A stretch of 64,000 nt of DNA, taken from NCBI RefSeq assembly GCF_008710145.1, contig NZ_VYKL01000019.1, positions 1 through 64,000 of the forward strand, in the 5' to 3' direction. This DNA comes from Niallia endozanthoxylica. GTDB taxonomy: Bacteria > Bacillota > Bacilli > Bacillales > Cytobacillaceae. The translations under genes and the position numbers were made by a program. Every line of letters starts with the position of its first letter. Position 1 is the first letter of the stretch. Shown here piece after piece: positions 34,954 through 44,166 of the stretch. The notes under the pieces were generated by a model. The model saw nothing but the letters and a program-made list of their open reading frames with translations, made no database searches and was not told where the DNA came from.

Positions 34954-36375
34954 ATGTATGCCTTAGATTCTAGGTTAATCCATGAGTGTAGTCCTAAGCT
35001 TTTAAGAGAAGAGTATTCTATATATAAGAAGATAAAAACAGATGCCTTTAATCATAAAAAGGTGCAGATTCCTATGGGAGCTGATGGGGTTACCTGGAAA
35101 TCATTTGAGAAAGACTTGGATCATCAAGTGGTCAGCATGAGCAAACGTATGAGCAGTGGGTCGTATTTTTTCTATCCATTTCGTGAAGTGCTTGTACCAA
35201 AGGACTCCCATAAACATCGGATTATTTCCATTGCATCTATACGTGACGTACTCGTTCAGAGGAGAGTACAAACTGTTTTAAGGGATGAGTTAGAGAAATT
35301 ATTCAATCAATTACCATCTGTTAGTTATGCCTACCGCCCGCAATTTTCAGCTTCACAGGCTGTTATGAAAGTATATCAATATATAAAAGAAGGATACGAT
35401 TATGTATTGGATGCGGATATTAAAAACTTTTTTGATGAAATCCCACATTTTTTATTATTGGCACAGTTTGAGAAGTTATTTCAAAAGGAAAGTCCCCTAC
35501 TTTATACACTACTAAAAAGATATATTTCAACGGATCGTGTTGAATGGAAAACCTATGAGGGTAATTTAAAATTATTCTATAAACAAAAACCTAAACGGAC
35601 ATATCGGCGAAAAGGGATTCCTCAAGGAGGAGCCCTATCTGGATTAATAGCTAATTTATATTTACATCCATTTGATGAGTGGGTGGTAAATGATTTAGGG
35701 CAAAACATGGATATCAAATATATACGGTATGCAGATGATTTTATTATTTTAACCCGTGATAGGTTTAACCTTGAAACCATCAAAAATCAAACAAGAGAAA
35801 AGCTATCTGAAATAGGTCTACAATTACATCCCAACCAACAGAAGACAAAATTAGTACATGTTGCTGAACAATCTATTGATTTTCTGGGATTTAATCTTTC
35901 GCAAACAGGTATTCGAATCAGTAAACATAACATTCGTAAATTTAAACAAAGAATTCGCAATATATTGACAGAACTTGATAGTGATGAAGTTCAAGATAAT
36001 GACGCAAAAAAGGTGATATGTAAAATTCAATATAAGCTTTTGGGAAATGAGACAAATGGAATGAGAATTTGTCAAACTTGCAAAAAAATCGAAACCCGTC
36101 GAAGCTGGCTGCAATTTTTTTTGTGTCTCACAGATGTTCAGCAATTAAAGGGTTTAGATTTATGGATAAGAAAAACGATCCATTTATTTTATTTTAAACA
36201 AACAGGAAAACGCTTAAAAAGACATCGTTTAATAGAAATGAATATTCAGAGATTAGAGCAATTATATTATGCTTATAGAAAAGAAATCGGAAAAAGAACA
36301 GTATGCACATGTTCTCCGCTAGTAGCTGATTTTCGAAGAGAGTCTATATTAAATGTTCTTTTTAAAAGGTATTAA
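34954..36375 (+). CDS. Reverse transcriptase, group II-intron-like/DRT-type, not intron-borne
   Basis: 473 residues, ATG after AAGGAGAG. RT blocks in order: ADGVTWKSF (RT0-like), RIISIASIRDVLVQR (RT1-2), DADIKNFFDEIP with catalytic Asp155 (RT3), RKGIPQGGALSGLIANLYLHP (RT4, its core QGGALS), YIRYADDF with Asp261-Asp262 (RT5), LQLHPNQQKTKLV (RT6) and FLGFNLS (RT7). The C-terminal 150 residues form a thumb and an extra domain with CQTC and CTCS. No maturase or endonuclease domain, no intron domain V downstream, and no retron VTG motif. The RNA at 34782-34938 is its likely partner. Closest known analogues by layout are single-RT defence systems. Confidence 0.85.
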   Translation: MYALDSRLIHECSPKLLREEYSIYKKIKTDAFNHKKVQIPMGADGVTWKSFEKDLDHQVVSMSKRMSSGSYFFYPFREVLVPKDSHKHRIISIASIRDVLVQRRVQTVLRDELEKLFNQLPSVSYAYRPQFSASQAVMKVYQYIKEGYDYVLDADIKNFFDEIPHFLLLAQFEKLFQKESPLLYTLLKRYISTDRVEWKTYEGNLKLFYKQKPKRTYRRKGIPQGGALSGLIANLYLHPFDEWVVNDLGQNMDIKYIRYADDFIILTRDRFNLETIKNQTREKLSEIGLQLHPNQQKTKLVHVAEQSIDFLGFNLSQTGIRISKHNIRKFKQRIRNILTELDSDEVQDNDAKKVICKIQYKLLGNETNGMRICQTCKKIETRRSWLQFFLCLTDVQQLKGLDLWIRKTIHLFYFKQTGKRLKRHRLIEMNIQRLEQLYYAYRKEIGKRTVCTCSPLVADFRRESILNVLFKRY

Positions 36376-36491
36376 TAAGCTATTGCTCATTTATCCTTAT
36401 TCTATACAGATAACTATAAACATTTTATAACGGTTCTTTCGTTTTTTTTAACAATTAGTATCATTTTAATGATGAAAGTGAGAGGATCGAT

Positions 36492-39400
36492 ATGTACACT
36501 ATTTGTCTTCATCATAAAGCAAAGGATGAGCTGCAATCATTTTCGGCAGATGAAATCGGTGAAATAGAAAAGAGACTTCGCATGCTTAAGCAAGGGCATT
36601 GGAAAAATGGAACGCGAGTGAAAAAGCTCAGGGCTGTTAACAAGCAATTGAATATTTTTGAGGCAAGAATTGATAAAGGATACAGAATGTTGTTTACGCT
36701 TTTCTATGACAGTGAACTAGCTGAAACAGTGGTTCTAGTGTTTAGGCTGTTGCTTCATCACGATGATGTCATTCGTACGGCCCGCATGATTCTTGATGAT
36801 GATCTCGATTACTCATTATATGAAGAGGAGGAAATTACTGCGGGTGAGTCATTCCAAGCGTTTGCGGAGGATCAGGCGGCCTTATGGAAAGATGATTATT
36901 TCTTCCATCAGTTTCAACAGCTGAAGACCTATGAAATTGACGAAGACACCCTTACACGCTTTATGATGAAACAAGATGAGAATGCAGACGAATTCTGGGA
37001 GATGAAATTGCGTCTTACCCGTGAACAACGAGCGCTGTTGTCGAAGCCGATGCCACTTTTGATTAGTGGAACAGCTGGCAGTGGGAAAACAACCATCTTA
37101 ATTCATAAAATGCTGGAAGAACCTGCTGTAAAAAAGCTTTATATTACCTATACCAAACAGTTAAGAGATGACGCAGAAAAACAGTTTTTAAGTCTTGTGA
37201 AGGGAATGGATGAAGAAGAAGAATACAAGAGGCAGACCTCATTTTTAACCTTCAAAGACTTTATGAAAAACTATAATTCTGAACGTTTTCAGACAATCGT
37301 TACGAAGGATCACTTTATTCATTATTATAATAATATTTCCAGAGGACAGCATTTGGAGAGAGATTTTCCCGCTTTAATGTTATGGGAAGAAATTCGAGGA
37401 GTAATAAAAGGTGGTATTTTTCATTCAGAGCATGAATATTTGACAGAAGAAGAATATCTTAAGCTTAGTATTAATGAGGCACCGAATTTTTCTAATAACA
37501 GACAGCAGGTGTATAATATCTTTTTATCCTACCAGAATTACTTGTCCAGTCAATTTCTCATTGACGAACAGGGTTTGCTGCAGCGGTTGCTCAAAGAATC
37601 TCTGACTTCTTATGATATGGTTCTGTGTGATGAAATTCAGGATTTGACAATGTTTCATGTTAAACTGCTATTCAAGTTGGCAAAGAATGATTCGAAACGG
37701 CTTATACTTGCAGGTGATGATCATCAGGTAGTTCATCATAGTGGATTTCGTTGGGAAAATGTGAAAAACGCCTTTTATCAAGAGTTCAATGAGCGGGTTT
37801 CTGAGATCCATTCACTATCGAAAAATTTTCGTAATACGGGAAAAATCGCATTACTGGCACAGGAAATCAATAGGCTTCAAAAAAATTATACGGATTTTAA
37901 ATATAAATCAGATCAAACAGTTCCATTTCATTTTGGTGAAATGCCGAAGCTAATACTTGGGATGGAGGAGAACAAGCTATACCCCATGCTGAATCGATTT
38001 GGTCCGTATGATGCGATTCTAGTCCGTTCAGAAGAAACGAAAGACGCTCTTTTGAAACAGTTGGTTAAACAATCAGAACATATCCCTTTGATGTTCACGA
38101 TTTATGAAGCGAAAGGACTGGAATTTAGGAAAGTAATGTTATGGAAGGTACTTCATGAAGAAACGGAAGAATTTGCACAATGGAAAAAGATTGCCGGCAT
38201 AGTGAATCGAAATGAACTTAGTAAAATTTCCAGTAATCCAGTGATGCAAAGGTTTATCCGTTATGAAGCAAGTCTGCTTTACGTGGCTGTAACGAGAGGA
38301 ATGAAGGAATGTCTGATTTATGACGGCTGCAAGGCCTCGGATCTTTGGCAAATGGAGGATATTCAAAAGCAGTTGGCTGTTCATACAGCTGTTGAGCCAG
38401 TTGACAAAAAAGCTGAGTCGGAGTTTTCAGAGCAGGACTGGAAAGAACAAGGTGATCATTTCTTTAAGCGCGGCTTATATGAACAGGCTAAAAATTGTTA
38501 TTTACGTTTAACACCCGATAGGGACATTGAACAACGACTATTACTTTGTCAAGCGTATCTTGTGAAACAGCAAGGAAACTTTGAAGGTGCAGGTCAGTTG
38601 TTTGAGCAGGCGATGTTATATGATGAAGCAATTGAGTGCTATGAGGTGGAAAAACACTATCATTCAATAATAAACCTTTGTAGCCGAATGGAACATAGAG
38701 ATCGTAGTTTAAAGTGGATTTCATTAAAAAATGAATATAAAATTAAAGAATTTGATTATAAGAAACAGTGGGTAGGCAGCGGGGTTTACTGTAGGCGTCA
38801 AGGCTATTATAAAGAGGCTCTGATACGATTTGAGCGGGCTGAAAATAATTGTTCTAGTTATATTGACTATACTTATCAAAACGCACTTGATGATGCTTCC
38901 ATATCGGCAGAAGAACTTAAAAACATTCGTCATTTTTTTGCAACAAGCTTGAAATATACAGATGAACAAAAAGTGGCTCGAATGAATGAAGCTTTAGAAT
39001 TCCTCCGGGATGTTGCATATGTGAAAGAAATGCTGCAGTTAATTAAACCGGATTATAATGAATTTGGAGAACGAATGATTCGAGAGATATTTAAAGTAAA
39101 AACTCCATTAAAACAACTAGAACCATTTTTCTCCATAGAAGATTCACATGTTCAATATGTATTTGCATTAATGGCTGAAGATAATGGTATGAGTGAAGAA
39201 ACAGTTAAGCTGATGCTCAAACGTGCGGCTGATCAAAATCATATCGAAGCACAATTTATGCTTGGAGCAATGTTTGAAGACGGGGATGACATGGATACTT
39301 CAGTTTATTATTATGAATTAGCGGCATCCCAGCAACATCCATTTGCTGCTTTTAACCTTGGCAGCCATTATATGAGTATAAACAATGCCGAAAAGGGAAT

Positions 39401-39617
39401 GTACTGGATGAATGTAGCCCTTGAACTAGGGTTTGAAGATGTTTATTCAGATTTAGCTATTTACCTGCGAAGAGGCGAACTGATTCCCAAAGACATCAAA
39501 AGAGCTCAAAAACTTGAGAAAGAATATGAAAAAATGGTAAAGAAAAGAAAAAACCAAGAAAAGTTTTTACAAACACAGCTCGAAAATAGAAAAAAAGAAA
39601 TTGATCAGATGTACTAA
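36492..39617 (+). CDS. RelE/ParE-like domain fused to UvrD-type helicase and Sel1/TPR repeats
   Basis: 1041 residues, ATG after GAGAGG. Residues 1-95 resemble a RelE/ParE toxin fold (YTICLHHKAKDELQSF, KLRAVNKQLNIFEARI, GYRMLFTLFYD). Superfamily 1 helicase follows: Walker A GTAGSGKT at 193-200, Walker B MVLCDEIQDL near 377, AGDDHQ near 405, YEAKGLEF near 540 and LLYVAVTRG near 595. Residues about 640-1000 are TPR and Sel1-like repeats (AQFMLGAMFEDGDD, AAFNLGSHYM). No antitoxin gene is beside it. Likely DNA/RNA-directed stress or defence factor; role inferred. Confidence 0.8.
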   Translation: MYTICLHHKAKDELQSFSADEIGEIEKRLRMLKQGHWKNGTRVKKLRAVNKQLNIFEARIDKGYRMLFTLFYDSELAETVVLVFRLLLHHDDVIRTARMILDDDLDYSLYEEEEITAGESFQAFAEDQAALWKDDYFFHQFQQLKTYEIDEDTLTRFMMKQDENADEFWEMKLRLTREQRALLSKPMPLLISGTAGSGKTTILIHKMLEEPAVKKLYITYTKQLRDDAEKQFLSLVKGMDEEEEYKRQTSFLTFKDFMKNYNSERFQTIVTKDHFIHYYNNISRGQHLERDFPALMLWEEIRGVIKGGIFHSEHEYLTEEEYLKLSINEAPNFSNNRQQVYNIFLSYQNYLSSQFLIDEQGLLQRLLKESLTSYDMVLCDEIQDLTMFHVKLLFKLAKNDSKRLILAGDDHQVVHHSGFRWENVKNAFYQEFNERVSEIHSLSKNFRNTGKIALLAQEINRLQKNYTDFKYKSDQTVPFHFGEMPKLILGMEENKLYPMLNRFGPYDAILVRSEETKDALLKQLVKQSEHIPLMFTIYEAKGLEFRKVMLWKVLHEETEEFAQWKKIAGIVNRNELSKISSNPVMQRFIRYEASLLYVAVTRGMKECLIYDGCKASDLWQMEDIQKQLAVHTAVEPVDKKAESEFSEQDWKEQGDHFFKRGLYEQAKNCYLRLTPDRDIEQRLLLCQAYLVKQQGNFEGAGQLFEQAMLYDEAIECYEVEKHYHSIINLCSRMEHRDRSLKWISLKNEYKIKEFDYKKQWVGSGVYCRRQGYYKEALIRFERAENNCSSYIDYTYQNALDDASISAEELKNIRHFFATSLKYTDEQKVARMNEALEFLRDVAYVKEMLQLIKPDYNEFGERMIREIFKVKTPLKQLEPFFSIEDSHVQYVFALMAEDNGMSEETVKLMLKRAADQNHIEAQFMLGAMFEDGDDMDTSVYYYELAASQQHPFAAFNLGSHYMSINNAEKGMYWMNVALELGFEDVYSDLAIYLRRGELIPKDIKRAQKLEKEYEKMVKKRKNQEKFLQTQLENRKKEIDQMY

Positions 39618-39902
39618 TCTGCCCTTACCGTTAGTCCTCATGAAGGAAAGCTGATTCTGGTTATCAAACAGTAGGACGTTTAAATGGCTGATGAAAAAGA
39701 AAGGCATTATCATCTTTATTTAAATTATAGCAATGAAATGAATACTATTTGGCGATGAATTATTTTGCTAAGTTTTTACTGTTTTTATTGATATATGCAA
39801 GGTTAGCAGTACACTAATATAATAAGGTTTACTTCAGTAAAATAAGGTATATTATATTTCTTGAATAGATTCTCTCTAAAGATAAGAAAGTAGGTGAACA
39901 AA
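39618..39902. other. AT-rich intergenic region, nothing recognised
   Basis: Contains no gene, strong hairpin or repeat that I can see, apart from the ribosome binding site (TAGGTG) of the small gene at 39903. Confidence 0.4.
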
Positions 39903-40052
39903 GTGGGAAAATATCAATTGGATTACAAAGGTCAGGCAGCTGTGACAAAATTTCATGAAAAACAGACGCCTGCCAAATTTGATAAAAAGCAGCAACTTGA
40001 AAAAATACGTGCGGAGTATTTGAAAAAGAAGCAAAAACAAACAGATAAATAA
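39903..40052 (+). CDS. Small basic protein, 49 residues
   Basis: GTG start after TAGGTGAA; reads MGKYQLDYKGQAAVTKFHEK and ends KKKQKQTDK. It is highly Lys/Gln-rich and helical, like small conserved Bacillaceae proteins of unknown role. A terminator follows nine bases after the stop, which supports it as a real gene. Confidence 0.65.
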   Translation: MGKYQLDYKGQAAVTKFHEKQTPAKFDKKQQLEKIRAEYLKKKQKQTDK

Positions 40053-40060
40053 TATGAATG

Positions 40061-40095
40061 AAAACATAGGAAGATTAGTTTCCCTATGTTTTTTT
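40061..40095 (+). terminator. rho-independent terminator
   Basis: AAAACATAGG and CCTATGTTTT pair around AAGATTAGTTTC, followed by TTTT. Confidence 0.85.
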
Positions 40096-40101
40096 ATTAG
40101 C

Positions 40102-40201
40102 GAAACAAGGGGACGGTTCTGCGCGTTCATTGACATGAAAGGCTCTATGAGAGAAATTCATTAAGGACTTCTATGAAACATCAACTCTGTCCCCGCGTTT
40201 C
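40102..40201. repeat. REP-like inverted repeat with GGGGAC/GTCCCC ends
   Basis: GAAACAAGGGGACGG on the left and TCTGTCCCCGCGTTTC on the right form an imperfect inverted repeat about 100 bases long. The GGGGACGGTTCT phrase is a known type of dispersed palindromic unit in Bacillus genomes, often associated with REP-type transposases. A related GGGACAGTTCTGAC lies at 42549-42562. Confidence 0.5.
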
Positions 40202-40305
40202 TCGGTTATTTTTATTTTTAAGAAGAAAATAATCGGACTGCACAGTATAAATTTATCCCCCAAGATGAAAATTAGATTCATATACAGTTAAAAAGGGGGG
40301 TACCG

Positions 40306-41886
40306 ATGAATCTCGCAGATTTTTTAATTATTGCTGGAGGATTTTTGTTCATATTGCTTTTTATCATCATCGTCATTTATCTCAGTTTTTTATTTGTTTT
40401 TGACAAAAATCAAAAGCGGCATTCTATCTTAAGAAATTATCCTTTGCTCGGCAGGATGCGTTATTTTCTAGAAAATGTTGGACCGGAGTTCCGTCAATAT
40501 TGGTTTAACGGTGATAACGAAGGGAAGCCCTTTTCAAGGGACGATTATGAGCAGATTGTCAAATCGGCAAAATACAAACGGAATGTTGTCGGCTTTGGTT
40601 CGAAACGTGATTTTGACGAGGAAGGATACTTCATTCGAAATGATATGTTTCCGAAGTTAAACGAGGAGTTAAAGTTCGATCGAGATATAAAGGTTTTAAC
40701 CAAAAGATATTTGTTGCTGAATGATCCGCTTTTTACTCAAAGAAAGGAAAAGTTAGAGGATGAAGAATCAGCTGCCTACCTATTACATGATGACGATGCT
40801 GTTGTGATTGGTCCTAATGCCAAATATCCTTTTGTTCTTAAAGGGTTAATCGGAATGTCTGGGATGAGTTACGGTGCACTAGGATCTAATGCCATCACAG
40901 CATTATCGGAGGGGCTTGGAATAGCGAAAGGTACATGGATGAATACAGGAGAGGGAGGGTTATCTCCTTACCATTTAAAAGGTGAAACAGACATCATTAT
41001 GCAAATTGGACCAGCCATGTTCGGCGTGCGTGATAAAAATGGAAACATAGACTGGGATGAGTTAAAAAGGAAAAGCGAAATTCCTCAAGTAAAAGCTTTT
41101 GAAATCAAATTGGCCCAAGGCGCTAAAACACGCGGGGGGCATATTGATGCCGAGAAGGTCAATCCTGAAATTGCGGAGATTCGCAAAGTGGAACCATATA
41201 AATCGATTGACAGCCCTAACCGTTTTGTTCAGTTTGGTGATGTACCATCAATGGTTGAATTTATTGAAGAAATCCGTAATCATACAGGAATCCCGGTCGG
41301 AATGAAAATTGTAGTCGGAGGCACAGATAGTATAGAAGATCTCGCTAAATACATGAAAGAAACAGGAAAAGGTCCTGACTTTATCACAGTCGATGGCGGT
41401 GAAGGAGGAACTGGTGCTTCCTATCAAGAACTGATAGATAGTGTGGGCCTGCCAATCAAATCAGCTCTTCCAATCGTTCATAACACTCTTCAGAAATACG
41501 ATGTTCGTGATCGCGTGAAAATAATTGCTTCTGGGAAGCTATTTACTCCTGACAGGATTGCTGTTGCTTTGGCGATGGGGGCCGATCTTGTCAATATCGC
41601 ACGTGCTTTTATGATTACAGTGGGATGCATTCAGACATTACAATGTCATTCCAATGCCTGTCCTGTGGGCGTGGCAACAACTGACCCTGAATTACAGGAT
41701 GCACTCGTCATTGACGAAAAGAAACACCGTGTTGCCAACTATCTTATTACTCTCAGAAAGGGACTTTTTCGTGCAGCAGCAGCTGCTGGTTTAGATTCTC
41801 CCGTTCATTTTGAACCAAAACATATCATGTTTAAGGATGAAAAAGGCGTGGTCATTCCTTTAGAAAAAATCATGGAAAAGTTATAG
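40306..41886 (+). CDS. FMN-binding glutamate synthase family protein (YerD-like)
   Basis: 526 residues, ATG after AAAGGGGGG. An N-terminal membrane helix (residues 5-32) is followed by the glutamate-synthase FMN/iron-sulphur domain: LIGMSGMSYGALGSNA near 183, TWMNTGEGGLSPYH, AQGAKTRGGH near 271, TVDGGEGGTGASY near 365, and QTLQCHSNACPVGVATTDP near 445 with the cysteines for the cluster. It lacks the amidotransferase domain, so it is a stand-alone GltB2/YerD-type oxidoreductase, membrane tethered. Substrate uncertain. Confidence 0.9.
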   Translation: MNLADFLIIAGGFLFILLFIIIVIYLSFLFVFDKNQKRHSILRNYPLLGRMRYFLENVGPEFRQYWFNGDNEGKPFSRDDYEQIVKSAKYKRNVVGFGSKRDFDEEGYFIRNDMFPKLNEELKFDRDIKVLTKRYLLLNDPLFTQRKEKLEDEESAAYLLHDDDAVVIGPNAKYPFVLKGLIGMSGMSYGALGSNAITALSEGLGIAKGTWMNTGEGGLSPYHLKGETDIIMQIGPAMFGVRDKNGNIDWDELKRKSEIPQVKAFEIKLAQGAKTRGGHIDAEKVNPEIAEIRKVEPYKSIDSPNRFVQFGDVPSMVEFIEEIRNHTGIPVGMKIVVGGTDSIEDLAKYMKETGKGPDFITVDGGEGGTGASYQELIDSVGLPIKSALPIVHNTLQKYDVRDRVKIIASGKLFTPDRIAVALAMGADLVNIARAFMITVGCIQTLQCHSNACPVGVATTDPELQDALVIDEKKHRVANYLITLRKGLFRAAAAAGLDSPVHFEPKHIMFKDEKGVVIPLEKIMEKL

Positions 41887-41998
41887 TTTTTTTATCTTTC
41901 ACACGAATGAATTTTTGTTATTACTTCATTTTTAAACCAATCTACATTCCTACTATGGATTTAACAAATAATAACAAAAAAATTAAGGGGTGAGAAAA

Positions 41999-42387
41999 AT
42001 GATGATTGCCTTCACTGTCAAGGCAATCATCATCTTTATTGCTGCTGTTCTTCTTCTGCGTATTGCAGGTAAACGATTACTTGCAGAAACAATTGTTTCG
42101 GAAGCTGTGTTGAGAATGTCTATTGGTGCTATACCTGTTCAACCTTTAGCATGGAGAGATGAGTGGGAGGCATTATACGGTGGAACTTTGCTTATTATTG
42201 GGATTATTTTATTGTCAAACATACAAATAGGGCTACCAAAGTCAAGAAAATATATTAATGGAGTACCATCGGTGCTTATTAAAGATGGACAGATGAAGGT
42301 AGAAGAACTAAAAAAGCTAGATTAACAACAGATGAGTGACAAAGTGCGCTTCGCCTAAAAGCATTATTATTTGAACCCAGAAATTGA
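41999..42387 (+). pseudogene. DUF421 (YetF-like) membrane protein, broken
   Basis: ATG at 41999 follows AAGGGG. The first 108 residues are typical DUF421: membrane helices, then GKRLLAETIVSEAVLRMSIG and INGVPSVLIKDGQMKVEEL. The frame then stops at TAA 42323-42325. In another frame the family sequence continues as KARLTTDE, a TGA, then QSALRLKALLFEPRN and stop. A frameshift plus a nonsense codon have therefore truncated it. Confidence 0.75.
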
Positions 42388-42420
42388 ATCTGATAGGGTC
42401 ATTTAATAAATAACGGTGTA

Positions 42421-42458
42421 AAAGGTCAGTTTGACGATGAGCTGGCCTTATTTATTAT
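42421..42458 (+). terminator. Terminator-like hairpin
   Basis: AAGGTCAG and CTGGCCTT pair (one T-G) around a 12-base loop, followed by ATTTATTATT. It fits the end of the broken DUF421 gene. Confidence 0.55.
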
Positions 42459-42649
42459 TGGTCACATTTGACCCCTGTATAAACTTCTAGAAAAATGAAG
42501 TAAACCATTTATGTTCAATGGATATTGGGTTGGCTTGTTCACTGGTACGGGACAGTTCTGACATTTAACATATCACCTTTTAAAATATGAGTGATCTCAT
42601 AGTATTGTAAAAATCTTAATGTTATGATGCAACAATGAGGTGATAAAAA

Positions 42650-43180
42650 ATGAACACACAACGTTGGATGAGTAGTCAGATTTTTAGTTTTTTTATGACT
42701 TGGGGCATTTTCCTTCCGTATTGGACCGGATGGATAATTTATACAAAAGGGATAACTGTTTCACAAGCTAGTTTAATTATGAGCCTAGGATTGGTTGCTA
42801 GAGGTCTTTCTACTTTGGTCGCATTTCCTTTTTTCTCGGAAAAATTCAGTAGTCAAACATTATTAAATATAATGGCCAGTGGTACATTGATCAGCCTTTT
42901 GAGTTATATCCCGGCAACTTCCTTTATTGGCTTACTTTTGGCTACCTTGCTTTTACATTTCTTTTATTCAGCATTAATGCCAGCATTAGATAGTGCAACT
43001 CTTAATGCCAGATCAGTCGATAGTAATTTACATAATCATGTGCTGAAAAAGTTTGGATTATGGGCTGCTGGAATGGCTAAGGAAAATTCATATTCTATTC
43101 AGGATAAACTAAAAACATATTGTGCTAAATACACAATAGAAAAATTAAATGTTCGCCCAATAATAGTTTCAGAACATTAA
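42650..43180 (+). pseudogene. Truncated MFS transporter (N-terminal four helices only)
   Basis: ATG after GAGGTG. Residues 1-125 match the start of a major facilitator protein of the phenylpropionate/nucleoside permease type: MTWGIFLPYWTGWIIYTKG, RGLSTLVAFPFFSEKF, then two more helices and LDSATLNA. After about residue 125 the sequence becomes soluble and unrelated (LWAAGMAKENSYSIQDKLK) and stops at 176, far short of about 400. A recombination junction near 43025 is likely. Not functional as a transporter. Confidence 0.65.
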
Positions 43181-43428
43181 ATTTCCGCACGTAATTAATT
43201 AAAATAACATATCGAGGAACTTATCCGTTCTTTTAACAATAAACGTCTAGAAGTCTGAAAATATAAACTTTTTAATCCCTATTAAAATATTAAAATTTCG
43301 AAGCTAAGATGTATTGCAATTAAGTGAGTTACCGGTATTTATTTAGTAAATGCAATACAACTGAAATCAAAATATGTAGACTAGAAAATGAAGTACAACT
43401 CATTAGAAATATACGGAGGCAAAAGGAA

Positions 43429-43791
43429 ATGCAACAACGATTATCAGTGAATTTAACGATTCCAATTTCTTCTGACAGTGTTTTAATTTCAAGAACTGAG
43501 TTAGAAGAATTGCAGCAATCAAAATACGATGGTTTCTACTGGACAATGAAGGATGTTGAAAAAAAGGTTGGAAAGAAAAGTGAGTGGATAAAAGAGAGAA
43601 TACTTTATCCACCAAATTTTAGAAAAAAACTTGATGTTAAATATGGAGGGCCAGTAGCATATCCGAAATCAAAAGGAGAAGCTTGGACGTTTCATGCTAA
43701 AAAAAATGACAAAATATTAATTTTAAAGAGAATACGATTAATATCCATCGACAATGGCGTTACAAGGAAGAAGGCGGATTTGGTCCGTTAA
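43429..43791 (+). CDS. DUF771-family phage-like protein
   Basis: 120 residues from ATG 43429 (GGAGGCAAAAGG upstream). It begins MQQRLSVNLTIPISSDSVLI and carries YWTMKDVEKKVGKKSEWIKE and GEAWTFHAKK, as in DUF771 proteins of Bacillus phages, which are helix-turn-helix-like. The last 25 residues diverge from the usual end, suggesting a junction near 43715 where the element was cut. It lies next to tRNA-Arg, a frequent prophage attachment site. Confidence 0.65.
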   Translation: MQQRLSVNLTIPISSDSVLISRTELEELQQSKYDGFYWTMKDVEKKVGKKSEWIKERILYPPNFRKKLDVKYGGPVAYPKSKGEAWTFHAKKNDKILILKRIRLISIDNGVTRKKADLVR

Positions 43792-43959
43792 AAAACGAAT
43801 CATCTAAACGTACCATTGACTTAGATAGGTCAACAATGAACATTTTAAAAAAGCAGGTACTTAATTTCTTTAAAAACAAAAAAACGCCCCAAACCTTAAT
43901 ACATCAAGGATTTGAAGCATTTCTACATGGTTCAAACTTCTTCTATCTGAACTCTCTTA

Positions 43960-44033
43960 CGTCCCAGAAGGGATTCGAACCCCCGACCTACAGTTTAGGA
44001 AACTGTTGCTCTATCCTGCTGAGCTACTGGGAC
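43960..44033 (-). tRNA. tRNA-Arg(CCU)
   Basis: On the minus strand the cloverleaf is complete: acceptor GTCCCAG/CTGGGAC, D-arm AGCTCAGCAGGATAGAGC, anticodon arm CAGTT-TCCTAAA-CTG with anticodon CCT, T-arm with GGTTCGAATCC, discriminator G, CCA not encoded. Its 3' end points towards lower coordinates, that is, into the accessory region with the phage-like gene. Confidence 0.93.
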
Positions 44034-44166
44034 ATCATTTGACATTAATATATTATAATCATTTTGTTTATTTTGGTCAATGGTTTCAATGAGATTCTCT
44101 AATGGAAGTCCTTTGGTATTCTAATAGGCTTAATCAAAACAGGGGAGGGAGAATCACTCCCACACC

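Noticed and set aside
34741..36375. Classical retron (msr-msd plus retron RT)
   Set aside because: The RT lacks the retron VTG and NAxxH signatures, and no a1/a2 inverted repeat pattern with priming G is evident. The RNA-RT layout is kept as a finding without the retron label.
34954..36500. Group II intron
   Set aside because: No domain V/VI-like hairpin or intron 5' GUGYG boundary was seen, and the RT lacks a maturase/endonuclease C-terminus.
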